A stretch of DNA of 5,555 nt from an uncultured Gemmatimonadota bacterium (GTDB taxonomy: Bacteria > Gemmatimonadota > Gemmatimonadetes > Gemmatimonadales > Gemmatimonadaceae). The position numbers and the translations under genes are program-made. Position 1 is the first letter of the stretch. Each line of letters starts with the position of its first letter. Below the pieces are notes generated by a model. The model did no database searches and was not told the DNA's origin. It saw only the letters and a list, made by a program, of their open reading frames with translations. The DNA is taken from positions 1 through 5,555 of the forward strand of contig CAMLIU010000134.1 of NCBI GenBank assembly GCA_946479995.1, read 5' to 3'. Positions 1 through 5,555 of this stretch are shown piece after piece.

Positions 1-360
1 CTTCTCCTCCCGCAGGAGGCCAAGGAGCAGGTGCTCCGTGCCGACGTACGAGTGGCTCAGCTCACGAGCCTCGCTCATCGCCAGCTCGAGCACCTTCTTC
101 GCGCGACTGGTATAGGGAAGGTCAGGGCCGGTGGTCTGTGCCGCCTTCCCCTTCTTCACGGTTTCCTCGATCTTCTGCTGAATCTCGTCCAGCTCGACCG
201 AGAGGTTCTGGAGCACGGTGGCGGCGACCCCCTCACCTTCGCGGATGAGGCCAAGCAGGATGTGCTCCGTGCCCACGTACTCGTGGTGGAGACGTGCGGC
301 TTCCTCGCGCGCCATCGCGAGAACCTTCCGCACCCGCTCAGTGAAATTGTAGCCGTTCAT
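1..360 (-). CDS. clpC: ClpC AAA+ protease unfoldase, N-terminal domain, partial
   Basis: The first 120 codons of a ClpC-type Hsp100 unfoldase; the rest, including both ATPase domains, lies beyond the left edge. ClpC unfolds substrates for the ClpP peptidase. The protein starts MNGYNFTERVRKVLAMAREE and holds the double Clp N repeat: repeat 1 at about 5-67 with YVGTEHILLGLIREGEG (28-44), repeat 2 from about 82 with YTSRAKKVLELAMSEAR and SYVGTEHLLLGLLREEK to the edge. Glu32, and Glu109 in the second GTEH (the match of Glu106 in B. subtilis ClpC, shifted by a 3-residue longer linker), are the residues known to bind phosphoarginine. The ATG at 358-360 has GAGG 6 bases upstream. It follows mcsB, as in Bacillota clpC operons. 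ClpA and ClpB are less likely given the Clp N sequence and the neighbours. The start and frame are clear; the full length cannot be seen. Confidence 0.94.
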   Translation of the reverse strand, partial: MNGYNFTERVRKVLAMAREEAARLHHEYVGTEHILLGLIREGEGVAATVLQNLSVELDEIQQKIEETVKKGKAAQTTGPDLPYTSRAKKVLELAMSEARELSHSYVGTEHLLLGLLREEK

Positions 361-394
361 ACAGTCCCTCAGAGGACCCGGGGTGGACGTGCTG
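361..394 (-). other. mcsB-clpC intergenic spacer with small hairpin over the clpC RBS
   Basis: This is the only non-coding gap in the window. Bases 364-377 can form a short hairpin in the mRNA (four Watson-Crick pairs plus one G-U pair, loop CUGA), and its 3' arm covers part of the clpC Shine-Dalgarno GAGGGA (365-370). It is too weak for a terminator and has no U-tract. I see no CIRCE element (TTAGCACTC and its inverted half) and no CtsR-type direct heptamer repeat (GGTCAAA-like) here. Whether the hairpin matters is unknown. Confidence 0.4.
365..370 (-). promoter_or_regulatory. Shine-Dalgarno for clpC
   Basis: GAGGGA in the mcsB-clpC spacer; its GAGG core (367-370) ends 6 bases before the clpC ATG. 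It is partly inside the small hairpin at 364-377. Confidence 0.6.
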
Positions 395-1480
395 CTAGCC
401 GACCGCTCCTGCTTCGTCCTCCAGCGCTTTCCGCACATAGCGTGCGCGCGCCAGGTTCGTCTCGCTCTCGGTCAGCGATCGCCCTTCCGCGGCCGACAGA
501 TGCGCGGCCTGCGAAAAGATCAGGAGCTTGTTGAGGGTATATACACTGAGGCCGCGGATCAGTTTCAGTCCGACGGCGAGTCGCACGCCACTGAGGTAGT
601 TCATTGCCTCATCGAACGTGAGGCTACGGGCATATCGCAGGGTCCCGTACGCGCGCCACAGCTTGTCCTCGATAATATAACCGGCATCCCGGAGCAGCAC
701 ACGGCGCGCTTCCTCTTCCCGCTCGATCACGTGACCCACCACGCGCACGAGCTGGTCGAGCAGGTCCTCCTCCGACCGGCCGAGCGTCGTCTGGTTCGAG
801 ATCTGGAAGAAGTTGCCCACCACTTCCGACCCTTCCCCATACAGCCCACGGTAGGTCAGTCCCATCTGCTGGAGACCGGCCAGCACGCGGCCGATCTCCT
901 TCGTCAACACGAGGCCCGGCAGGTGTATCAGTACCGACGCCCGCATTCCGGTTCCCACGTTCGTGGGACAGGCCGTGAGGAACCCGAACTCGGGGTGGTA
1001 CGAGAAGGGGACCCGCGCACCGAGGTCGCGGTCAACCCGGTCGAGCGCAGCGAAGGCGGCGCGCAGCTCGAACCCGGACTGGAGCGACTGGAGGCGCAGG
1101 TGATCCTCCTCGTTGATCATGACGCTCAAGCCGTCCGACAGATACACGGCCGCTCCGGAGCGCAGCGGGTGCTGCGGCTCGAGCCCTGCCAGCTCCTTGC
1201 TCACCAGGTGCCGTTCGAACAGGAGCGCCCGCTCCCCGGGATCGAGCTCGTCCACACGCACCACCAGGCTCCCCGACATCTCGGGCAGCGTGCGTAGCGC
1301 GTCCCGCACCTGCGCCAGCACGCGCAGCCGTTCGCCATCCCGCGCCCGGCCGGTGAAGGCGTAGCCGTCCACGTTCCGCGCCAGGCGCACCCGCGTCGAC
1401 AGCACGACGTCCGAGTGGCCGCCCGACGCGTCCAGCCAGCGCACGCCTCCGTCGGGCAGCAGCGAAAGGTCGAGCGTCAT
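395..1480 (-). CDS. mcsB: McsB-type protein-arginine kinase
   Basis: A 361-residue kinase of the phosphagen (guanido) kinase superfamily that phosphorylates protein arginines; the mark targets proteins to ClpCP. Length matches Bacillus McsB (363). Visible motifs: nucleotide-binding STRVRLARN at 28-36, NEEDHLR at 123-129, the CPTNVGTG signature at 171-178 with the conserved Cys171, RASV at 180-183, and RGLYGEGSE at 211-219 followed by VGNFFQISNQTTLG to 234. These blocks identify McsB rather than creatine or arginine metabolite kinases, which are longer at the N-terminus. The ATG at 1478-1480 overlaps the mcsA stop (ATGA) and has AAGG 7 bases upstream; the open frame continues upstream to 1969 but only as a shadow of mcsA. 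In the C-terminal domain the segment aligned to the allosteric RDXXRA motif reads TNLARA (341-346), so two of the phosphoarginine-binding residues appear replaced. The 3' end lies 34 bases before clpC. Confidence 0.94.
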   Translation of the reverse strand: MTLDLSLLPDGGVRWLDASGGHSDVVLSTRVRLARNVDGYAFTGRARDGERLRVLAQVRDALRTLPEMSGSLVVRVDELDPGERALLFERHLVSKELAGLEPQHPLRSGAAVYLSDGLSVMINEEDHLRLQSLQSGFELRAAFAALDRVDRDLGARVPFSYHPEFGFLTACPTNVGTGMRASVLIHLPGLVLTKEIGRVLAGLQQMGLTYRGLYGEGSEVVGNFFQISNQTTLGRSEEDLLDQLVRVVGHVIEREEEARRVLLRDAGYIIEDKLWRAYGTLRYARSLTFDEAMNYLSGVRLAVGLKLIRGLSVYTLNKLLIFSQAAHLSAAEGRSLTESETNLARARYVRKALEDEAGAVG

Positions 1481-1962
1481 TCCAGCACCTTGATCCGGTC
1501 GCGCAGCTCCGCGGCGACCTCGAACTGTTCCTGTTCGATGGCGCGACGCAGCTTCTCGCGCAGCTCGCCAAGCACCGAGGCCCGTTCCAGCAGCTCGTCC
1601 TGCGGCGCGTGATACGGACGCCCGATGTGCCGCGCGCTCCCGTGGACCCGCCGCAACAGCTCGCGCATGCTGGGCTCGAAGGTGGAGTAGCAGCGCGCGC
1701 ACCCCATCCGCCCGGTCGCCCGGAAGTCCTTCATCGTGAGCCCGCAGAAGGTGCAGCGCCCGGCATCGGCGCTCGCCGGCACCGACTGCTGCTGCACCGC
1801 CTGCAGGAAGGCGCCCAGAGGATGCTTCATCGCCGCCGATGACGTCTCCACGCCGCGCTCCGCGGCGCACTGCTCGCACAGGTGCAGCTGACGCACGGCA
1901 TTGTTCTCCACCGTCGTCACGTTGACCACCGCGTCCCGTTCGTGGCAGTTGTCGCACAGCAT
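1477..1962 (-). CDS. mcsA: McsA-type zinc-finger and UVR-motif protein, activator of McsB
   Basis: A 161-residue cytoplasmic protein with four CxxC pairs, Cys3/Cys6, Cys29/Cys32, Cys70/Cys73 and Cys88/Cys91, consistent with two zinc-binding modules. A UVR-type helical hairpin closes the protein (about 131-161, REKLRRAIEQEQFEVAAELR). This is the layout of B. subtilis McsA, which activates the arginine kinase McsB and delivers it to ClpC; the protein here is somewhat shorter than the Bacillus form (about 185 residues). The linker between the zinc modules (about 40-66) is Ala/Gln/Ser-rich and poorly structured by eye. The ATG at 1960-1962 follows GGAGGT with 9 bases of spacing inside the end of lolD. 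The TGA overlaps the mcsB ATG (ATGA), so the activator and kinase are probably made in a coupled way. Without mcsB next to it, it would only be called a UvrB/UvrC motif protein; the context makes McsA the best reading. Confidence 0.9.
   Translation of the reverse strand: MLCDNCHERDAVVNVTTVENNAVRQLHLCEQCAAERGVETSSAAMKHPLGAFLQAVQQQSVPASADAGRCTFCGLTMKDFRATGRMGCARCYSTFEPSMRELLRRVHGSARHIGRPYHAPQDELLERASVLGELREKLRRAIEQEQFEVAAELRDRIKVLE
1488..1491 (-). promoter_or_regulatory. Shine-Dalgarno for mcsB
   Basis: AAGG, inside the mcsA UVR-motif codons, lies 7 bases before the mcsB ATG. It fixes the start at 1478-1480 and argues against the longer open frame that reaches into mcsA. Confidence 0.6.
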
Positions 1963-2660
1963 CAGGCAACGACCTCCGGCAGCTCGATGCGTGCGAGCCG
2001 GCCTTCCTCGAGCTGCAGCACCCGGTCGGCCCGCGAAGCCAGCGAGCGGTTGTGCGTCACCACGACCATCGCGATCTCCAGCTCCCGCGTCAGCTCGGCG
2101 AACAGGTCGTGCAGCCGCTCGCTGTTCCCATGATCCAGGTTCCCCGACGGCTCGTCGGCCAGGAGCACCGCCGGATCCGACGCCAGCGCGCGCGCCACCG
2201 CGGTGCGCTGCTGCTCGCCGCCGGACAGCTGAGCTGGCCGGTGATGGGCGCGCCCCGACAACCCCATGCGGTCCAGCAACCCCAGCGCCCGGCGACGTGC
2301 TTCCACGTCGTCGGTGCCGCCGATCCGGAGGGGCATCATCACGTTCTCCAACGCCGTGAACTCGCGCAGCAGGTGGTGGAACTGGAACACGAACCCTACC
2401 GTCCGGTTCCGCAAGGCGGAGACCGCGTCGTCGTCGAGCCCGCTGAGGGCACGGCCCGTGATGAACACCTCGCCCGTGGACGGCCTGTCGAGCGCGCCGA
2501 GCAGGTGGAGGAGCGTGCTCTTCCCCGCGCCGCTCGCCCCGATGATGGCCACCATCTCACCCCGCTCCACGGCCAGGTCGACGCCGTCCAGCACGGTGAT
2601 GACACCGCCATCACCGCCCACGTAGCTCTTCCCCAGACCGCGCGCCTCGATCGCCGTCAC
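1962..2660 (-). CDS. lolD: LolD-type ABC transporter ATP-binding protein
   Basis: A 232-residue ATPase subunit, almost exactly the length of E. coli LolD (233), expected to power the adjacent permease at the cytoplasmic face. All ABC motifs are visible: Walker A GASGAGKST at 41-49, Q-loop Gln93 in FVFQFHHLL, signature LSGGEQQR at 145-152, Walker B VLLADEP at 165-171 with catalytic Glu170, D-loop SGNLD at 172-176 and switch His203 in VVVTHN. FQFHHLLREFTALENVMMP at 92-110 is typical of the LolD/MacB subfamily. The start is GTG at 2658-2660: it overlaps the permease stop (GTGA), has GGAGG 10 bases upstream, and the first in-frame Met (Met36, just before Walker A) would remove needed sequence. 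The frame is open upstream to 3182, but that part is antisense-like noise inside the permease gene. The stop shares one base with the mcsA start (TGATG). Confidence 0.93.
   Translation of the reverse strand: MTAIEARGLGKSYVGGDGGVITVLDGVDLAVERGEMVAIIGASGAGKSTLLHLLGALDRPSTGEVFITGRALSGLDDDAVSALRNRTVGFVFQFHHLLREFTALENVMMPLRIGGTDDVEARRRALGLLDRMGLSGRAHHRPAQLSGGEQQRTAVARALASDPAVLLADEPSGNLDHGNSERLHDLFAELTRELEIAMVVVTHNRSLASRADRVLQLEEGRLARIELPEVVA
1972..1977 (-). promoter_or_regulatory. Shine-Dalgarno for mcsA
   Basis: GGAGGT lies within the final codons of lolD, 9 bases before the mcsA ATG. It is the strongest ribosome-binding site in the window and marks the point where the protein quality-control genes begin. 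Confidence 0.75.
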
Positions 2661-3904
2661 TCGCGCATCGCCTCCACCGGCAGCAGGCGCGACGCCTGCA
2701 CTGCCGGGTAGATCGTCGCCACCGCGGCAATGAGGAGGCTGGCGATCACCGTGGTCGCGATGTCCAGCGGCTGCCGAGCCACGGGCAGGTGATCGATGAA
2801 GTACACCTGCGGGTCCAGCTTGATGAGCCGCCCCTGGTCGAGCGCGATGGCGGCGGCAAGACCGACCGCCAGCCCGAGGGCGGTGCCGACGATCCCGATC
2901 ATGAACCCCTGCGCGAGGAAGATGCGACGGATGCTGGCCGCCGGCATGCCCATCGCCCGGAGGATCCCGATCTCCTTCGTCTTGTCCGCCACCACCATCG
3001 TCAGCGTTCCCACGATGTTGAACGCCGCAACGAGGATGATGAGCATCAGGATGAGCGACATGCCGGCCTTCTCCAGCTTCAATGCCTGGAACAGCGATCC
3101 GTTCTGCTGCTGCCAGTCTTCGGTCCGATACGGATAGCCCAGCTGGTTGGCCAGGCGCTCCTGGACTTCGTGAGCCTTCCACCGGTCGGACGTGCGCAGC
3201 TCCAATCCGGTCACGTCACTGTGGAGCCCGGCAAGCTCCTGCGCCACGGGGAGCGATACGTACACGTATCCGTTGTCGTACTCGTACATTCCCGTGTCGA
3301 AGATTCCCGTCACCTCGAGCCGCACCTCGCGCGGAATCGGCGTACCGGTCACCGGGCTCACCTCGCTCCCCACCGTGGTGAGCGTGATGGAATCCACACC
3401 GGGATAGACACCGAGGCGATTCGCGAGTTTCGAACCGAGCACGGCTCCGCGCTGCTTGCCATCCGTCGTGGCGAAGCGGAAGTCGCCGGCGGTCGCGTGC
3501 TCGCGAATGCTCGTCACCGGCGGGCCGCCCTCCCCCTCCGGCAGGATGCCCATCACGTACGCGCCGTCGCTGTACTTGTGGCCCGCGCCGACCAGCGCCT
3601 TCGTGAGGACGAACGGAGCCGCGGCCACGACCTCCGGGTCCTTCCGCACCCTCGCGAGCACGGGACGCCAGTCCTTCAGCACCATGTCCGAGCCGTAGTT
3701 CAGCACGCGCACGTCGGGGCTGCCGATGAGGATCTTCTCCCGCAGGTCGTTCTGCAGCCCCGACATGACGCCCATGATCACGATGAGCGCGCTCACGCCG
3801 ATCACCACGCCGCCGATGGCGATCATGCTGATCAGCGACAGCAGCCGCGAGCCGCGGCGGCTGCGCAGGTAGCGGAAGGCGATGCGAAGCTCGAGACGGC
3901 TCAT
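2657..3904 (-). CDS. LolC/LolE-family lipoprotein-releasing ABC transporter permease
   Basis: A 415-residue inner-membrane protein of the LolC/LolE (MacB/FtsX-like) family, which extracts lipoproteins from the inner membrane and passes them to LolA on the way to the outer membrane. E. coli LolC and LolE are about 400-415 residues. The layout fits: a basic cytoplasmic N-terminus ([10 protein letters not shown], 11-20), TM1 at about 21-48, a large periplasmic domain at about 50-278, then TM2 (about 281-305), TM3 (about 329-354) and TM4 (about 381-402). [13 protein letters not shown] at 308-320, just after TM2, is the conserved cytoplasmic stretch typical of FtsX-like permeases and probably couples to the ATPase. 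The ATG overlaps the lysS stop (ATGA) and no good Shine-Dalgarno is visible, so translation probably depends on coupling. The TGA overlaps the GTG of the ATPase gene. LolC and LolE cannot be told apart here; only one permease is present, so a homodimer (sometimes called LolF) is plausible. An FtsX-like exporter with another cargo is the main alternative. Confidence 0.9.
   Translation of the reverse strand: MSRLELRIAFRYLRSRRGSRLLSLISMIAIGGVVIGVSALIVIMGVMSGLQNDLREKILIGSPDVRVLNYGSDMVLKDWRPVLARVRKDPEVVAAAPFVLTKALVGAGHKYSDGAYVMGILPEGEGGPPVTSIREHATAGDFRFATTDGKQRGAVLGSKLANRLGVYPGVDSITLTTVGSEVSPVTGTPIPREVRLEVTGIFDTGMYEYDNGYVYVSLPVAQELAGLHSDVTGLELRTSDRWKAHEVQERLANQLGYPYRTEDWQQQNGSLFQALKLEKAGMSLILMLIILVAAFNIVGTLTMVVADKTKEIGILRAMGMPAASIRRIFLAQGFMIGIVGTALGLAVGLAAAIALDQGRLIKLDPQVYFIDHLPVARQPLDIATTVIASLLIAAVATIYPAVQASRLLPVEAMRE
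2671..2675 (-). promoter_or_regulatory. Shine-Dalgarno for the lolD GTG start
   Basis: GGAGG lies inside the last codons of the permease gene, 10 bases before the GTG at 2658-2660. It supports the GTG start, which otherwise rests on the overlap and on alignment length. Confidence 0.7.
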
Positions 3905-5391
3905 TCCGGGCGCATCGTGGGAAAGAGGATGACGTCGCGAATGTTCGCGGTGTCGGTGAGGTACATGAAGAGGCGGTCCACGCCGATGCCAACGCCGCCC
4001 ATCGGCGGCATGCCATACTCCATCGCGCGCAGGTAGTCCTCGTCCACGCCCGTCGCCTCAAGGTCGCCGGCGGCGCGAAGCCGCGCCTGCGCCTCGAACC
4101 GGGCGCGCTGGTCGAGCGGGTCGTTGAGCTCACTGAACGCGTTCGCCAGCTCGCGCCCGCGCGCGAACAGCTCGAAGCGCTCCGTCAGCCGCGGGTCGCC
4201 GCGCTTCGGCTTCGCCAGTGGCGAGAGCTCCACCGGATAGTCGATGACGAAGGTCGGCTCCTCGAGCGTGCTCTCCACGAGCAGCCCGAACAGCTCGTCC
4301 AGCAGCTTCGGCCGGCTCATCGCGTCCGTCTTCTCCACTCCACGCCGGCGCGCCTCCGTCCGCAGCTCGTCCTCGGACATCGCCAGCGCGTCCCGACCCA
4401 TCGCCTTCGCCAGCGACGGCACCCACTCGATCCGCGCGAACGGGGGGCGCAGCACCGGCGCCTTCTCGCCGATACCCGGCACGGCGCGCACCGCGTCGGC
4501 GGCGTGCGCGATGAGCGCTTCCACCACGTCCATCATTTCGCGGTAGTCGGCGAACGCCTGGTAGAACTCGAGCATCGTGAACTCGGGATTGTGCGTCCGG
4601 TCGATCCCCTCGTTCCTGAAGTCGTGACCGATCTCGTACACGCGATCGAACCCGCCCACGATGAGCCGCTTGAGGTACAGCTCGTCGGCGATGCGCAGGA
4701 AGAGCGGCATGTCGAGCGCGTTGTGGTGCGTGGTGAACGGACGCGCAGCGGCGCCCCCGTACAGCGGCTGGAGGGCCGGCGTCTCGACCTCCAGGTAGCC
4801 ACGCCCATCGAGGAACGCGCGCAGCGCCGTGATGAGCCGCGAGCGCGCGACGAAGAGCGAGCGCACCTCGGGATGCACCGCGAGGTCAGCATAGCGCTGC
4901 CGGTACCGCTGCTCGGGGTCGCTGAACCCCGAGTGGCGCACGGTGACGCCGTCCACCACTTCCTCCTTGCCGTACGGGAGGGGACGCAGCGACTTCGCCA
5001 GCATCTCCACCTCCCGCACGCGGACCGTCACCTCGCCGGTGCGCGTGCGCATGAGCGACCCCGCGACGCCGATGACGTCACCGATGTCGTACATCGCGAG
5101 CTGGGCGAACAGGCCGTCTCCCAGCTCGTCACGCCTGAAGTAGAGCTGGATGCGGCCGCTCGCGTCGGCAAGGTGCGCAAACGCCGTCTTGCCGTGTCCG
5201 CGCCACGCCACGAGCCGGCCCGCCACGCGCACCGGCGGGCCCTCGTCCACGCCCTCCGGCAGCGCCGCAACGGCGTCAGCCGCCAGGTGGGTGCGCTCGT
5301 AGCGGTAGGCGAACGGCGTCACGCCCGCCGCGACGAGCGCGTCGAGCTTCTCGCGGCGGGCCCGCTGGACGAAGTTCAGGTCCTCCGTCAC
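3901..5391 (-). CDS. lysS: Lysyl-tRNA synthetase, class II
   Basis: A 496-residue protein that attaches lysine to tRNA-Lys using ATP in the cytoplasm, close to the usual length of bacterial class II LysRS (about 500). An N-terminal helix (about 5-35) leads into the OB-fold anticodon-binding domain (about 54-131, [20 protein letters not shown]). The class II catalytic core follows: motif 1 region at about 183-210 ([17 protein letters not shown]), GGAAARPF at 212-219, motif 2 with FRNEG at 258-262 (Arg259 expected to contact ATP) and [11 protein letters not shown], and motif 3 [11 protein letters not shown] at 468-478 (Arg473). The start is GTG at 5389-5391: it sits on the prfB stop (GTGA), a GGGGA stretch lies 7 bases upstream, and the next in-frame Met is residue 100, far too late. 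Relative to the E. coli form there is a short insertion at about 141-153, between the OB fold and the [14 protein letters not shown] block. Its stop overlaps the next gene by 4 bases (ATGA). Confidence 0.97.
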   Translation of the reverse strand: MTEDLNFVQRARREKLDALVAAGVTPFAYRYERTHLAADAVAALPEGVDEGPPVRVAGRLVAWRGHGKTAFAHLADASGRIQLYFRRDELGDGLFAQLAMYDIGDVIGVAGSLMRTRTGEVTVRVREVEMLAKSLRPLPYGKEEVVDGVTVRHSGFSDPEQRYRQRYADLAVHPEVRSLFVARSRLITALRAFLDGRGYLEVETPALQPLYGGAAARPFTTHHNALDMPLFLRIADELYLKRLIVGGFDRVYEIGHDFRNEGIDRTHNPEFTMLEFYQAFADYREMMDVVEALIAHAADAVRAVPGIGEKAPVLRPPFARIEWVPSLAKAMGRDALAMSEDELRTEARRRGVEKTDAMSRPKLLDELFGLLVESTLEEPTFVIDYPVELSPLAKPKRGDPRLTERFELFARGRELANAFSELNDPLDQRARFEAQARLRAAGDLEATGVDEDYLRAMEYGMPPMGGVGIGVDRLFMYLTDTANIRDVILFPTMRPE

Positions 5392-5555
5392 GCGGCGTTC
5401 CCCGCCCCGCTCGCACTGGCGCTCCCGCCGAGCTGCTTCAGGTACGCTTCGATGAAGGGATCGATACCGCCGTCCATCACCTTCTGGACGTCGGGGATCT
5501 TGAGCTCGGTGCGGTGGTCGTTCACCATCGTGTAGGGCTGGAAGACGTAGCTGCG
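5388..5555 (-). CDS. prfB: Peptide chain release factor 2 (RF2), C-terminal end, partial
   Basis: Only the last 55 residues and the TGA stop (5388-5390) are in the window; the 5' part lies beyond the right edge. RF2 reads UGA and UAA stop codons on the ribosome and triggers peptide release. The visible part begins [20 protein letters not shown] and then has the [15 protein letters not shown] block, which matches the conserved end of class I bacterial release factors of the RF2 type. After this comes a short low-complexity tail rich in Gly, Ala and Ser ([13 protein letters not shown]). The GGQ and SPF-type motifs, and any programmed frameshift site near the 5' end, are outside the window, so they cannot be judged. 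The stop overlaps the lysS GTG start (GTGA), and prfB-lysS is a common bacterial gene pair, which supports the call. Confidence 0.93.
   Translation of the reverse strand, partial: RSYVFQPYTMVNDHRTELKIPDVQKVMDGGIDPFIEAYLKQLGGSASASGAGNAA

Noticed and set aside
11..286. Two similar DNA stretches (about 11-55 and 243-286) that look like a direct repeat
   Set aside because: They encode the paired YVGTEH(I/L)LLGL motifs of the double Clp N repeat, so the similarity is explained by the protein's internal duplication rather than by a mobile or regulatory repeat.
383..1297. Plus-strand open frame (304 codons) opposite mcsB
   Set aside because: Fully antisense to the conserved McsB kinase motifs and lacking recognisable features.
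1481..1969. N-terminal extension of the McsB frame, giving a 524-residue protein
   Set aside because: It is the shadow of mcsA; the ATG at 1478-1480 gives the normal McsB length and N-terminus.
2661..3182. N-terminal extension of the LolD frame, giving a 406-residue protein
   Set aside because: The extension lies within the permease gene in another frame, is low-complexity Gly/Arg/His, and a GTG with a good Shine-Dalgarno gives exactly the LolD family length.
2789..4036. Long plus-strand open frame (415 codons) opposite the permease and the end of lysS
   Set aside because: It is antisense to two clearly recognised genes, rich in His/Arg/Asp with no recognisable domain, and typical of the shadow frames that high-GC coding DNA produces.
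4504..5535. Long plus-strand open frame (343 codons) opposite lysS and prfB
   Set aside because: Antisense to conserved LysRS and RF2 codons; composition is a complement artefact with no family resemblance.
1..5555. Mobile elements, CRISPR arrays, tRNA or rRNA genes
   Set aside because: The window is almost entirely filled with conserved housekeeping coding sequence; no terminal inverted repeats, spaced repeats or cloverleaf-like sequence were seen.

Overview
The window is a gene-dense, GC-rich (roughly two thirds G+C by eye) bacterial segment. Every gene I can support lies on the minus strand, so transcription runs from high to low coordinates. In transcription order: the C-terminal end of peptide chain release factor 2 (prfB), lysyl-tRNA synthetase (lysS), a LolC/LolE-type lipoprotein-releasing permease, its LolD-type ATPase, McsA (zinc-finger/UVR protein), McsB (protein-arginine kinase), and the N-terminal domain of the ClpC AAA+ unfoldase, which runs off the left edge. 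Large open frames on the plus strand are antisense shadows caused by the high GC content.

The packing is extreme. prfB/lysS, lysS/lolC, lolC/lolD and mcsA/mcsB each overlap by 4 bases (GTGA, ATGA, GTGA, ATGA). lolD/mcsA overlap by 1 base (TGATG). The only intergenic gap is 34 bases, between mcsB and clpC. No terminator or heat-shock operator is visible between genes. This looks like one translationally coupled polycistronic unit of at least seven genes. Two genes start with GTG (lysS and lolD).

Functionally the unit joins three themes: translation (RF2, LysRS), lipoprotein release from the inner membrane (LolC/E plus LolD, implying a diderm envelope) and phosphoarginine-directed protein quality control (McsA, McsB, ClpC). 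In Bacillota, mcsA-mcsB-clpC normally follow the repressor gene ctsR. Here no ctsR is present and lolD takes its place. McsB has the phosphagen-kinase catalytic motifs, and the ClpC N-domain keeps the two glutamates known to bind phosphoarginine, so the tagging and recognition halves of the pathway look intact. The allosteric RDXXRA phosphoarginine site of McsB, however, appears eroded.

A high-GC diderm with mcsA-mcsB-clpC outside Bacillota, and the character of the protein sequences, suggest Gemmatimonadota or a related lineage. That is an inference from recollection, not a database match.
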